From NCBI GenBank assembly GCA_903813345.2, contig CAIIXF020000012.1:4383318-4443317 (forward strand): DNA of 60,000 nt, in the 5' to 3' direction. Source of the DNA: Owenia fusiformis. Taxonomy: Eukaryota; Annelida; Polychaeta; Sabellida; Oweniidae. Positions 30,480 through 44,300 of the stretch are shown here, piece by piece. Below the pieces are notes generated by a model, which worked only from the letters and a program-made list of their open reading frames with translations, searched no databases and had not been told where the DNA came from. A program made the position numbers and the translations under genes. How positions within the stretch are numbered: the first letter of the stretch is position 1; each line of letters starts with the position of its first letter.

Positions 30480-31797
30480 TCTTTCCAAAGCTTGTTGGAA
30501 CAAAATGCCATATACACTATTTTCTTAGACCTCTCAATATCATAATCATACAAAGGAAATTTTGGTTGATTTAATAAAAAGTATTCAAAAAAAATTAAAA
30601 CAAAAAACCCAAAATAGATAAAAATTAAGATAAACCGTTTATTTCATTAACAATATACTTTTTTCAAATCAACCAAACTTTCCTTTGTACAATCACAATA
30701 TTGAGAGACCTAAACACGTTGTATTTATGTCATTTTGTGATTTATGTCATATGATACCAAGAACAAAAACAGTGTCTGATGTGTTTTCTAAAACTATTTA
30801 GTGAAAAAGTATATCATTTATTTCAAATTATATAGTTACCATTCAAATGATGACCATTAGATTGACGATATATAAAATTTTCAGAACTTTTTGATGACTG
30901 GTTTAAGAGAAACGTGTGTTCCAAAAGTTCACCATATCGATAACCATCCTTTGAATTCAATAATTATGCATAATTAGTTTCGTTTAATTGATGCTCCAAA
31001 TGGGAATTTTGAAGGGACTGCCAATGATATATGGAACCTCAGACCAGTTGATACACGTTTTGATGGAATACATCCTTGTGTGACATATACATTTTTTATA
31101 ATTTATATGTAAGTCATACATAAGGAGTGATCATATATTGGGTTGCTCCAGAGTTAATCTATCATATTATTCAGAAGAAAAAATTCAATACACGATCTGA
31201 TCTGATCCCTTTTTAGGCAACTACTATATCCAATGACGTATTAGAATCGGAAACAATTATTTCGCCAGTTTAAAGTCTTATCGATGCCTTCGCAGTGAAA
31301 TTTTCATTCTGGAAGAGCACCGATGCACTGCGAACAGAGATGTTTAATTTATATCACGAAGATGGCCGAATATGCTTCAAGGAACCAATCAAATTCCTCG
31401 AGGAGTCTTCGGCCATCTTCGGTTAAAGTAAATTGTCACGAAGATTACCGAAGATGTTTCATGGAATAAATCAAATTCGTCGTTGAAGAGTTCGGGCAAG
31501 ATTTCGGTCATCTTTGGTTAAGGCCTGAAAATCTTTCCAGGTTTGGATACACGGTGGAGGATGGTTAAGGTGAAGTAGTTCTTTGTCCACGTATGACGGC
31601 AAAGCGTTAGCTGCGCACGCAGATGTTATCGTTGTTTCTATGAACTTCCGACTTGGAGTCTTTGGATTTTTAAACACTGGAGATGAAAGATCTAAAGGTT
31701 ATTCTAGATTACTTTTAATGTAACTGATGTTCAGTGGTTTTGCTTTTGTTGTGATGCTATAACTCTACAATGCCCTATACAACTATACCCTGTGCAG

Positions 31798-32221
31798 CGA
31801 ACTCCCGTGCAGTGATATATCACTGCGGCGGGCAGGTATCTCACCGTAAGCATGGTAACTTCGTAATAAACAACTGACGTGATTGGTTCTAGTCCCATGC
31901 TCAGGTCGCGTGATTGTAAAATTTAGACAATTTCATTGGTTGAATTGCGCGTATTTACTAATAAACAACACGTGCGGTAAACTATTATCAACAAAACTTT
32001 TACTCAGAATTCCTTCCGCGGTGATTTCTTCTCATATTTCAATAATTTTGAAATATTTTGACAAAATAATGTTTGGGGAACATTCATGAATATATATTTT
32101 ATAAGATGTGTGAAAATTGACCACATATGCGATGAAAAGGGGAACTATTTTCCCCAAATTTTGGGGATTTGCTTCATCTGCCCGCCGCAGTGTCTATACC
32201 GAGACACTGCATTGGAGTTCG
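31798..32221. mobile_element. 424-bp MITE with 9-bp target duplication (intron of D)
   Basis: Inverted ends CGAACTCC...GGAGTTCG, then GCAGTG and a second shared block (CACTGCGGCGGGCAG mirrored near 32179-32195). The flanks are direct repeats CCTGTGCAG at 31789-31797 and 32222-32230. There is no transposase. The 9-bp duplication would suit Mutator-like elements, but this is only suggestive. Confidence 0.7.
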
Positions 32222-34291
32222 CCTGTGCAGTTTTAATTTTTCTTAAGAAATGTTCAAACATTTAATGTAAATTGACAACATTAGGCTCGTATCGATTTTA
32301 AGAAAAAAGGACGTGTTATTTTAAATGAACTATAGTTTACCACCTACTTGTATATTGCCTTATTATAATAGATGAATCAAGCAAAAACTGAATTGCAATA
32401 TTACAGCTTTTGTTGGAGTCAAAAATAATTGATTTGGGATTTGGAATATTTTAAGGAGATTTACTTCACAAAGGGTTTACAAAAACCTCTTTAAATCCAA
32501 AATATGAGCAAAATGTTTTTAAGTTAAAATCTTTTCAACAATCATCATTATTCTAAACAACACCTCAACAGCTAGTGAAACCTTTTTTCCTACATACCAC
32601 TGAGGTAATACCTGATCGATCAAATATAATCTTTTTTCCAGGGAACTTTGCTTTACATGACATAATTCTTGCTCTTCAATGGGTAAATACGAATATCGGT
32701 GGATTTGGAGGAGACAAAGATTCTGTGACTTTATTTGGGGAGAGTTCAGGAGCTATGACTATCGCTTATATGTTGATGATAAATGAAGTAAATTTATTAT
32801 TTAAAAGAGCGATACTACAAAGTATAGGTCCAGATATAAGTAATGGTTTTATGACAATTAATCAGGCCAAGGAGCGAACTAAGCGTTTTGCAGATGCAAT
32901 TGAGTGTCCTAACGATGAAGCTATTTTGGATTGTTTGCGAAATAAAGATGCAAGTGACATTAATGCAAACGAATATGTGACGTTCAATTATTTTGAGTTG
33001 GCCTGGTATCCAAGCAAAGATGACGAGCTTCTGAAAGAAAATCCACGTACTCTTCTTACACAAGAGAAATTTCAGAAAAAGAACATACTGATAGGGGTCA
33101 ACAAAGACGAGGGGTTGTTTGTATATTTGCTTCCCGGGTTTACAATATATAACTCAAGCGCTCAAACGATCCAAATGTATCGGGATAACATGAAAAGGAT
33201 GAACTGGTATCTCTCTCCAAGTACCCAAGATTCGATCATTGCAGAATACTTACCGACCAATACATCCGTTGGAAACGCAAACAGAGACGCCGTACAGGCT
33301 GCATCGGGAGACCGAGATTTCGTCTGTCCAACTATAAACATCGGAAAGGCTTTCTCAGGATCCGACATGGGAAATACCGTTTACATGTATTATTTGACAT
33401 ATCGTGCCTCAACCGAGGTGTGGCCAGAGTACTTTGGAACCATTCATGGTGCTGATATTCAGGTACTCAACATTTATATGTATGTTGGTATTCAATTGTT
33501 GAAAGATGTGTATTACTGCGATTGAAGACCTGTTTTCCGATTTCCGTCATCTCTCTCAAAATTAGCTGCCTTTATTTGAAGTTTTCATTTTTCTTGATCA
33601 TTCATCTACATGTCCATGTACCTGGTATACGAGAATTGCTTGATTTAGCTGGCAGTGATTTATTCAATATCTAACACAAGTTTTAAGAAAACAAAGCTGA
33701 AACATCTACCCGGATCAGAAAATCTGAGTTTTATTTTTATCATTTAGTAAATAGAGTACTTAGAAATACAAAATAGCGTTTCAATAATTCTCATACCGGA
33801 GCTCTGCGATGAGACCTCTATTGTTAGATTAATTATGGCGAAGTATTTTTGCTTGTTAATGGATTATTAAGTGACTTTTACGATGACAATTGTTATTTTA
33901 ACATACTGTATTTAATTCAAAAAGACATTACCAGTATTATAATATGAGACCGATCTCTTACACATTCATAGCACCAAAGTTATCAAAGAATTCCTTTCAT
34001 CTATTGCTGAGAAATAACTTGTCAAATTGCTTCCATTTTTAGCACAAACGTAATGCAGTTACCATTGCGTTGCTCTGGTATGGGATCTTTTGACATGCCA
34101 TCTTGATTGCCATTCTTACAAATCATTTACCTGATCTTTTTCATATTTTCACCTTGCTAACGATACTCTTGGGCTACTTTAATTTTCGTACGAATTTTCA
34201 GTTAATTTGGTTCATCAGTTGCCGATAGAATACTTGTCAAAAAATGTCTCACCAAATATATGATCTCGATGTGAACATTTTCTTCTTCTAG

Positions 34292-34396
<105 letters not shown>

Positions 34397-34596
34397 TAAT
34401 GTTCAGCACGTATATTAACCTTCAAAACCTATTAAGTATATATTCTGTAAGTATAAGTATATACTCTGCCATGACAAAGCGGAGGCGCACAACACCGAAT
34501 TAACATTTAAACCAAAATGTTACGAGTTTCTTGAAATATAAGCATATTGAAATATTTCTGTCACTCGTCTTAAATTTCACCTGGTATTTACAAAGA

Positions 34597-35327
34597 ATGG
34601 GTATCGATATGGCGAACTTTTTGAACACACGTTTCTCTTAAACCAGTCATCAAAAATTTCTGAAAATCTATAACAAATTGTCAGTGTAATGGCCATCTTT
34701 TGAATGGTAACAATATAATTTGAAATAGATAAACATACTTTCATCTATATTGTTTTAAAAAACACATCAAACACTTGTTTTGTTCTTGGTATCATGTTTC
34801 CAGAGTAAAATGAAATATCTTTCCGAACCTCATTGGAACAAAACGACATAAACACAACATGTTTAGGGGTCTCAATATTGTAATTGTTGGAAATTTTGGT
34901 TGATTTTAAAAAAGTATCTTGTTAATGAAATAAAAGGTTTTTCTTGATTTTTATCTATTTTTGGGGATTTTGTTTTAATTTTTTTAATACTTTTTTAAAA
35001 TCAGCCAAAAATTCCTTTGTATAACTTTAATATTGAGAGGTCTAAAAACATGTTGTATATGCTATTTTGTTCCAACAAGGTTCGGAAAGACATTTTATTT
35101 CATTCTCAAGAATTGGTAAAAAGGAGCAAAAACAATTGCACTAAAAAACAAAAAATGTTAACAAAAACAGTTATATAAAATATTTCTAAATAATGTTCGC
35201 ATTAAATTGTTGTCAATCAGTCAGCATTACATAAAATACATGTTTTTTTACAGAATGTTTTCAATGATTGATTTAAGAGAAAAACATTGTTGAATTCAGT
35301 TCTCCATATCGATACCTATCCTTTACA
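34597..35327. mobile_element. Complete palindromic foldback element
   Basis: The left end GGTATCGATATGG near 34600 mirrors CCATATCGATACC near 35312. Arms run inward through TTTCTCTTAAACCAGTCAT and its mirror TGATTTAAGAGAAAAAC to a centre near 34960 (TTTTTATCTATTTTTGGGG). It is the same family as the interrupted copy at 28600-30955. It lies just after the last recognisable exon of D. Confidence 0.7.
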
Positions 35328-35875
35328 AAAGGTAAAGAACCTAAAATATTTTCCAGTTTTTCGCATTATATTATGTATACACTGAATCTCTTCAAAATAT
35401 ATTCAATGCCGGCGGTAGCCTCGATAATTCATTCGAAAAAAGTTGGACAAGCTTGAAAAATGTAGGTCAAATTGAATTATGACAATTACCTCATTTAATA
35501 CTGGGCCAAAAAGCTCATTTTGGATAAATCTAGCAGCAATGGAATATTTATTTTGCGACAATTTATTGATGTCTTCGTTTCAACCAGGTCGGACTTTCGG
35601 AATCTGACTTTGGTAAGTTATTTTGCTATCTCGATTTAATCGCTATTACCCTTATACCGTATCTTATATATTCACCGTCAAGTTCACCGTCAAGTTCACT
35701 GTCAAAAATATTGTTACAGACATTCACATTAAAAAATATCTAGAAATTAGACCAGATCTTTTAGAAATCATGAAAAAATAAGTTTGCTCAAATTTCATCA
35801 CCCTCGTGTTTTGCCGTAACCCGAGCGTTAAGCTGTCACGCATAATTTGGTACGTACCCTGTGTAGAATAATAAT

Positions 35876-36028
35876 CAAATATTTCATTCTATGAAGGGCA
35901 ATACCTGTTCATCTTTCAATGATTTTTGCAGTATGTATTGCCCGCAGCCCGTAGGGCGAGGGAAATACATGCTGCAAAAATCATTGAAAGTGCAACAGGT
36001 ATTGCCCGAACATAGAATGAAATATTTG
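35876..36028. repeat. Imperfect palindrome (foldback) with GGGCAATAC arms
   Basis: CAAATATTTCATTCTATG at 35876-35893 mirrors CATAGAATGAAATATTTG at 36011-36028. The arms also pair through GGCAATACCTGTT and CAATGATTTTTGCAG. A wider inverted pair (TTATTATATCATTGCTAG near 36032 and its mirror near 36484) suggests a larger foldback extending to about 36500. Confidence 0.7.
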
Positions 36029-36599
36029 TTTTATTATATCATTGCTAGACATTCGCTTACTTTGCAGACTGGCACTCTTGTAATATTCCCCATCCTTCGT
36101 TCGCAGTTCCCAAAAAACCTTTAAAATTCCATCCAGAACGATTTTATCGATAGATTTAACGTCTATTTCGTTTGTGGACATAACACTTGAAAATGTTCTA
36201 AGACATTAGATGTCATTGCGTTGATTTAATGGTGTTTTTAGAATGCACATCCCTCAAGATGTCGTTCTTTTCATCGGAATTCAGACTTTTAAATCTTTTT
36301 CCGTCTGCCATTTTGATGCACGTCACAACTGTACTGGACGAAACGGGACGATTCAGAATTCCCGGGCGGGCAATACGCCGGGCAATACGTCTTTTATAAT
36401 TCCAAAATTAAGGGAGCTGTGAAATACGCTTTGGTATTTTTGATCACATGGTACTGAATCAGCCAATCAAAGGACACAAATTCTAGCAATGATATAATAA
36501 CACGTATTACCTTGACATGGGAGATTTCATATGACTCTTTTGCTTTTAGCTCCAGTGTAAACTCCATTTACACGTAAAAAATTACGTGTTGCATTTTTG

Positions 36600-39500
36600 G
36601 GCCACCCTGTATCTAAAATTGACATACAGTACATTTCAATTAGATTGTGTATCCATAAAACCTAAACATGAGGAATCAGAATATCATGTTGCAATATTAT
36701 ATGGAAAATACATTCATATTTTACACCCCAAAAATTGTGTATTTCAGATGAATTAGTTTTATGTGCAGTAAACCTGTAGCCTCTTGTAATTTAGAATTTC
36801 AGTCATTTTAATTTTTGGAAAATTACATATTAAGAGACAGATGCATCAAAGTGAACACACATTTTGCTAGCCAAACCACGAGCAATGCAACACATAAAAA
36901 TAGCGTATAAAACATATAGTGTGTGCCAAAACTCCATAAAATCACAAAAACCTATGTTGTGGTAGCTTACTATGAAGTGACCCATTATCATTATAGATTG
37001 GTCCATCAACTATTCATTTTTACTTGTCTGCACTCAAAAAGGTGACACGAAAGGGCTAAAGGGCTTGCACCAAGGTGCAAACATCAAATAATAGCAATGG
37101 GTATACAATATAGGAGGCAAATTTGATATTGATAAGTATGATAGTCCATTTGCGTGTGGCCATTTTTATAAAAAACAATAATTGTGAAGAATTATATATT
37201 TCTGACCTGAAAATACCATCTTAATTCAAAAGTCATGGTTGTTAATGATAATATTCCTATTTCACCTATTCAGTGTTTTCAAAATATTTTAATTACCATT
37301 ATATTCATTTTTGGCAAGGTAAATAGATATAGGGCTCACACAAGGATCAACTTTATTTGCAATATTTTCATATTTAGTGATGTTTTGAAAAAATATAAGG
37401 TTAAACACAATTTTATATGTTAAATGTTTAACAAAATAAACAGAGTGTGTTTATTTCATTGTTTTGACTGAAAAATCGCTATCCATTGCTCTTCCTCTTT
37501 GAATGGCAGGGGATATACAAGTACATAAACAGTCTTAAAAAACGTTGATCCTTGTGTAAGCCCTACACTTATTTACTTTACCAGAAACTGATATACTGGT
37601 TATTCGTCGGTATGAAAATCATTCCAAAGGTAAAATTGGAAGAATGTCATTGAACTTGGAATAAAAAGCATTATATGGTTAGAAATACCCAATTTTTACC
37701 ATAATTGTTTTTAATAATATAACCATACCCTCATGGACTATCTTTACATTTCAATAACCAATGTGCATCATATTTTGCATGTTTTACTGCAATTATTTGT
37801 AAAAATATTTTTAAATCTTACATTTTTGACTGGAAAGTGAAGAGACAATACTCAAATGTACTTATATTATTGGTCACATTTGGTTATTTCACCCAAACAG
37901 ATTCAGGATTTTTTAGTCCAGGCATATGAGGAAACAAGTGTGAATTAAATGGTCATATTATACAATACAATACAATACAATACTGATCCAATTTAGAATT
38001 ACTAGAGAAAGTAACTCTCGTGACTGTTGATTACTGATTGCAGTCATTAAATTAATGACCTCATATTTGGATGTCCTCTCTTCTGATATGATTTTACAAT
38101 TCACTTCAAATTGGCAAAGGACCAGGTATAGTATGGCAAGTGATATCTGATCGTCATATATTTTACCATGACTACTTTCTCAATATAAATATGACATTTC
38201 TCAAAAACACAATATGTTATCTTTCAAGAAAATTCAATTCTCTATGATTATAAAAATATCATTCAAACAATCTAAAAAACCATGAATGGGGAACCCATCT
38301 CAACATTTTTTTGAAATTATTTACTCAACAGAGGTTCTTCTTTTTTTTATTTGAATTGCATGAAAATATTATTTAACAAGTGGTCTAAAACTTTTTCATT
38401 TGTAGAATTGTAATGAAAGTCTAGTTTTGGAGATATCAATTTTCAATGACCAAAATTATGTTGAAAACAATGGATAGTTTGAGTTTTTCCAATGGAAAAT
38501 AACATGGAATTTGTGGTTTTTAACTTTATCACATTTCAATACCCGCCCCCCTTTTCAGAATTTGTTAATTCATTAGCGTAGAAGAACTTTTGATATATTC
38601 GAATTAAGAAAAAATACTTTAGAAGCCTAATATTTTTCAAAAAGTGACAAGGTGGGGATCTTATCAATAATATTTCAGATATATTTTCAAATATTTATAT
38701 TTTCAATTTCAATTTATTGATACATTCAAGCATTATGTTTACGAATGTTATTAATAACAGGTGGCACCACATTTGATGCTTATACCCATACATATAGTAG
38801 TAAAATCATGTAGTGTATCATTAAGTTGTCAAGAAATCAAACCAGAATGAAATCATAAAAAATAAGTTGAAAAATAAAGGTTGAGGGGGATTCATGATGT
38901 TTTTTTTTCTTTTCAAGTGAAGAAGTTGGATGATATCATTTTTATCACAGGGACTTTACATAAGAAAAATCATATTGTTTTCACAAAAACACGTTCAGCC
39001 CCAAAACGCCAAATGCTAATTAGATATTAAGAGACCCTGAAATGATCTTGATCCATAAACATTGACTTTTAGATCTCTGGTCACTTTATCATTGGTCATT
39101 AAATAGGACTGTAGCCCCACATTTGCCAACTACCTAGATATTGACCTTGAAATGACCTTGACACCAGGTCACCTAATCATTGGTCGCCAAAGGTCACAAT
39201 TGTTCTCAATTGCCTTTAAACTCCAAATTGCTAGATATTGACCTTGGAAGTCACCCTATCATGAGTCGCTAGGGGCCACAGCAGATACCAGGGCCTTAAT
39301 ACACCAAATACTTAGATACTGATATTTGACCTTGAAATAACCTTGACCTCAGGCCACACATTCATGATTCACAAAGGGTAACCTCAGCCCAAAAACGCCA
39401 AATATTTAGATATTGATGACCTTGGAATTATCTTGACCTATAGACCTTGACCCTGACAACAGGTCACCTAATAATCGGTTGTCAAGGGTCATAATTGTCC

Positions 39501-41095
39501 TCAATTTGCCTTAAAACACCAAATTGCTAGATATTGACCTTGAAATTACCTACACCCATTCAGTTGATCTTAACCTCAGGTCACATAATCATCGGTTGTG
39601 AAGGGTCACACCATCGGCAAAATGTTTTAAAATGCTAACTATCCTAGATATTGATATTTTAAACTTGAAATTACCCTGACTTTTGACCTATGTTGAATAA
39701 ACATTTTATGAACAAAACATACGAAGTTGAAAACTCTTTTTTAAATGAAATTGCTGCTAATGTTTCAAAACTAAGGTATCTTTATTGCAAAAGTAATATT
39801 CAAATTGAATAAACCAAAAGAGATAGACTTAAATTATCTAATCTTCCATGAGATTTAGTAAAATTATAATTAACTCTTAAGTAAATGTTACAATGAATGC
39901 TCACACATATCTTGTTGTATATCAATCTAGTGCAACTGCTACAGGTATCACTCTGACAGGTATCTGTGAACAAATCAAACTTCTTTGATGTTGATGTAAT
40001 GCAAATTGGTATCTTTTAATATGACGTCCGTAAGATAAACCATCAATACTAGGATTGTCAAAACTTGCATTAATAAAATCAATTCCCGTCTCATCACTGT
40101 CACACACATTACTACAAGATGATGTCTCTTAGATCACTGTCTGCAAGCTCTGAACTAAGCGATGCACTATATGCTCGTAATACTTTTTTATTCAAAATCA
40201 AAAGTCAATGATACTATTCCTATTTTACCTATTACATTATTATATATCCGAATAACCATTATATAAGTTTTTGACAAAGTAAATAATTGTAGGGCTCACA
40301 CAAGGATCAACTTTTTGAAGACTTTTTGATACTGGTGTAGACTCTCCTGCTTGCGAAGCAAGGGCGATGAATAGAGATTTTTCAGTCAAAACAAGAAAAC
40401 AAACATATAATTGTTTTTTCTTCAACAAATAAAAAATAAAATTGAGTTTACCTTCGTATTTTTTCAAAACATCACTTAATATGAAGATACTATGAACAAA
40501 GTGGATCCTTGTGTGAGCCCTATAATTATTTACTTTGTCAAAAACTAATGAAATGGTTATTGGTATATTTAAAAAACACTGATTATATAAAATAGGAATA
40601 ATATCCTTGACAACAGTAACTTTTTAATTGAAAACGCATTTTAAGGTCATAAATATCAAATTTTGTACCATAATTGTTTTTCATAAAATTACCACACCCG
40701 AATGGACTATCATTACACAACAATATCAAATTTGCATCTTATTTTGTATACTTACAAGTATTATTTAAAAAAATGTATATTTTTCAAACTCATCTTTTTG
40801 ACGGTCGCACCTTGGTGCAAGCCGTTTAGCCCTTTCGTGTCACTATTTTGACTGCAGACAAGTAAAAATGAATAGATAATAGATCAATCTAAAATGACTA
40901 TGGGTCAATTCATAGTAAGTTACCACAACATAGGTTTAGCCTAACTAAGCCACTTAGAAAGCAATTTGGCACACACTAATACGTGCGTGTAAAAAAGTCA
41001 ATACAGATCATACAGTACTGTGAAGGGCATTTGTTTGTTTATTTTATAGGTTTTATTGACACACAATGGAAATGTACTACTACATTTACAGAGAT
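36600..41095. mobile_element. Large (about 4.5 kb) element with long inverted arms
   Basis: The left arm (about 36600-37650) and right arm (about 40190-41095) are inverted copies. AACCTATGTTGTGGTA at 36949 mirrors TACCACAACATAGGTT at 40921. GACACGAAAGGGCTAAA near 37043 and GCACCAAGGTGCAA mirror the 40800-40850 region. GGGCTCACACAAGGATCAAC at 37333 and 40293, and its inverse near 37543 and 40503, form nested hairpins inside each arm. Arm identity is moderate, so the structure is old. The interior (37650-40190) has no coding potential that I can see, apart from the degenerate repeats at 39000-39700 and a short ACAATACAAT microsatellite near 37951-37981. Confidence 0.6.
39000..39700. repeat. Degenerate GACCTTGAA/AGGTCAC tandem repeat
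   Basis: Phrases such as ATTGACCTTGAAATGACCTTGA, then AGGTCACCTAATCATTGGT and CCAAATTGCTAGATATTGA, recur about every 110-140 bp, perhaps five or six times. The monomer is degenerate. Similar GACCTTGACCTT-rich dispersed repeats are familiar from bivalve genomes, as far as I recall, and this contributes to the taxonomic guess. Confidence 0.6.
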
Positions 41096-41305
41096 TTATT
41101 AAGTGTACATAGGATTGTGTGATTTTTAAACTTATCTAGGAGTATAATGTCAATGGTGCAAAATGGTACTTTAACTACTAGTACTTTGCGTCGATAAAGA
41201 CCTAAGTATTTCACAATTGTACAGCAGAGCATATTGTTTATAGACTAATATGACAGACTATTCTGATTGATTTGTGTAGCTATATCCGACAATAAGACTG
41301 AAAAC

Positions 41306-44300
41306 ATGGACGATTCAGGTAAGAAGCAATCACACTAAGGCTCAGTGTATGTAGTTGTTTGAATGTAAATGTAGTACACAAGATATTCATAGATTGAATT
41401 AGATCTACATCTTCTCTAGACATAAAAGGTTATGACCTTGAAGATAATGGATATAATACAAGAATACTATAATTTATTCAGCCTATTCGTTGATAGTGTA
41501 TACGAAGTTTTTAATATCAGTTTCAACAGTTTGTTTAAATACGATGGTATATATTGCACTTTCACGTACACAGTCCAAAAATGTGTAACTCAACCTCCAT
41601 ATTAATTGTTGTAATCGTTGAGAAGACTAAGGGAAGATGCACAATTTAATTAATTCACCCAGATGAATTATCATTGTACATGTTAAAATAAACACTATGT
41701 GTTATACATGTTTATTACGACACGTGCCCTTTTAAATAATAACCATACGTCGTTATATTAATAGTGTTCAATGGCTATGATGTAACAGAGAAGATGATGA
41801 AGTCTTACAAGGATAATGGATTCATCATCATTAAGTAAGTAGACACTGTCAATGCCTACATTATAGGTGAAGGTTAAAGAGCAGTACTACCAAATCAGTA
41901 AACTCAAATGAAAGGGGAGTTTAGTCGGGACGTTGACCTTGAGCTCCAGAGATAAACATATGTCTAGTAAACGAATATACGGGGTCAGGGTGCTCCAGTA
42001 GTATGAGGGAATGTACTATTATTGCCATTTTGTAAACAAATGTAGCTCATTTTAACCCGCAACTAATTTAATTAAACCAATGCGTGTCTTGCTGCAAATA
42101 TAACTTTGAATAATTGGATGAAATTCTGCTGCAGGAATATTCTTCCCCCAGATGAATTAGCACAGGTACGGGAAGCCCTCGAAAACCCCAAAGGTGTACG
42201 ACAACACGCTTATGACGTAAGCATCGTGAACGCTCAAATTTTGCTCTTCTTTTCCATTGATTATAATAGAGTCAAGGACGATTGGTTCCCAGGATCGAAA
42301 CTCGATATTTTCGAACAATGAAAACGTCAAAATGTCGTTATTTTCTGAAATTATAACCGACCATAAATTCAAAACAAAACAGTTCAAAATATTCCAACCA
42401 ATATCTCAATCATTCTTCTGAGTTTTGGAATTTTTCGTTGGGAAATAAGACCAAAATTCACGATTCATATGTTGAAGTGAACAAAATGGTGGCTGTTTGA
42501 ATTCGAATTTTGTATCGCGACATGAATATAGATGTCGTACTCTGGGAGCCAATCCTCCTCGAATATAGTTGATTATTATAGTATAGCTGATTATTTCAAG
42601 TTTTTGAATGCAGGAATTACTACTCTTAGCTTGATTTCATTAGAGTTTCTTGGATAATTTAGTATTAATGCATATCACTCGCTAGTTCCCCTCCATAGGT
42701 TTATCGACCGGAAGTTGTCATTGAATGTCAAGGTCAGTCAATGTTTCAGTCTAAATTTTGTTTTTGATGATTAATGTTTATCGTAAAAAACCAAACGGGC
42801 TTTGGTAAGCTTGTATTCGTAAATGCAACTTTTGGCTATCGGCTACCGGATTAACTTACTATTTTATGACCAACTTATTTGAATATGAATGGAATAGTGG
42901 CAGGTGCTATTTATATTTCAATGATAAGTTGCCCATAAAATAGTAGGTTAATCCGGTAGCCTTCAGTCAAAAGTTGCATTTACGAATACAAGCTTGATTT
43001 TGTTTGATGATTTTGAATCGCCAAACATAAGTTATATTCCGGTTGGTAAAACGTATGGATGGAAGTGTACTGAAACTAAACAATGGTCAAAAGCAGACAA
43101 ATGCCTAACTATAAAGTTAACTTCATGTTTTGTTGTAGGTAGAAGACGGAGACAATGAGGGAATGTTCTCAAGGATGACATGTTGGAATTCTCCCGGGGA
43201 TGATATAACTGGATTACTAGCTCGTTCTGATAAGATAGCAGGGATTGCCGAAAAGGTGATGTGAACAAAATATCACAAACTTCTATTTCATATGATATGG
43301 TTATAATATAACATAATATAGTTAACATGATATAATATAAATGCATATGGCTGGTATTAAACAAAATGTTCATGGGCTTCTAGTGAGATATGCAAACAAT
43401 TTATTAAGTTATCTCTTCGAATAAATGGATGCTTTTTAAAACATTTTACATTTTAGTGTATTTGCGTACTGTAAAACATTTATAGTAAGGCAAGACAATA
43501 GCTTTAACCTAGAACTTAAGATACACCAAAATGAATCGTATCCTACTTTGGGAAGATGCTAAATGCGGGGCCTCTCCTAGTCCTTAATTGATGAGCACCT
43601 ATAGTAGAGCAACTTGATCCCCAGCTGCTTCAACTTTATTATAATACATTGGAACTCTATGATATATATAAATACCGACTTTAATAATCTTTGCTTCGAT
43701 CTAGTAAACGTAATTTGTACCTTGTAAATTAACAAAGACATTTCATTTTAGTTGCTTGGGGAGGATATATACCACTACCATTCAAAGTTAATGATGAAAG
43801 AAGCCCGCACAGGGGGCAGGTGGCAATGGCATCAGGATTATGGGTAAAGCATAAAAACCCGAGGGGGTATGGGAAATATAAAAACAACGAAGTTTTGCTG
43901 CATAAAATATTGATATTCACCACTAGAAAATGTGACAATAATCAGCAGTAATGCCGGAGAAACAAACAGTTATTTTCGCTAAAAGTAATGAGTCCAATCA
44001 GGGTTTGATGATTGTTTTATACACAATTACGAGTATTTGATATCTAAGTAAAATCGTTTTTTAATGTCCTTAGGAAAGTGTCAAAAAACATATTTTGAGA
44101 AGAATGAGTTCGTTTATTTTTCAGATTTATTTTTCAAAGAGAAAAATTACAATTGAATTGCTAAATTAATAGGTTGTAAACAATGTGTAAACAATTGTAA
44201 ACAAATTCGTTCCCTCTTCGTTCAACCCCCTCCGTTCAATTTTAATTATTTAAGATTATTTTTTATCTAACGCATAGAAACATATTTAAAAAACAGCAAA

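Larger units (their letters stand above)
28600..30955. mobile_element. Foldback element interrupted by a LINE (intron of D)
   Basis: The left arm (about 28600-28836, beginning near GATATCGATATTGTGAACT) and the right part (about 30480-30955, ending near TTCACCATATCGATAACC) are the two ends of one palindromic element. A second, uninterrupted relative lies at 34597-35327. The LINE at 28837-30479 splits it at CTTTCCAAA. Confidence 0.65.
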
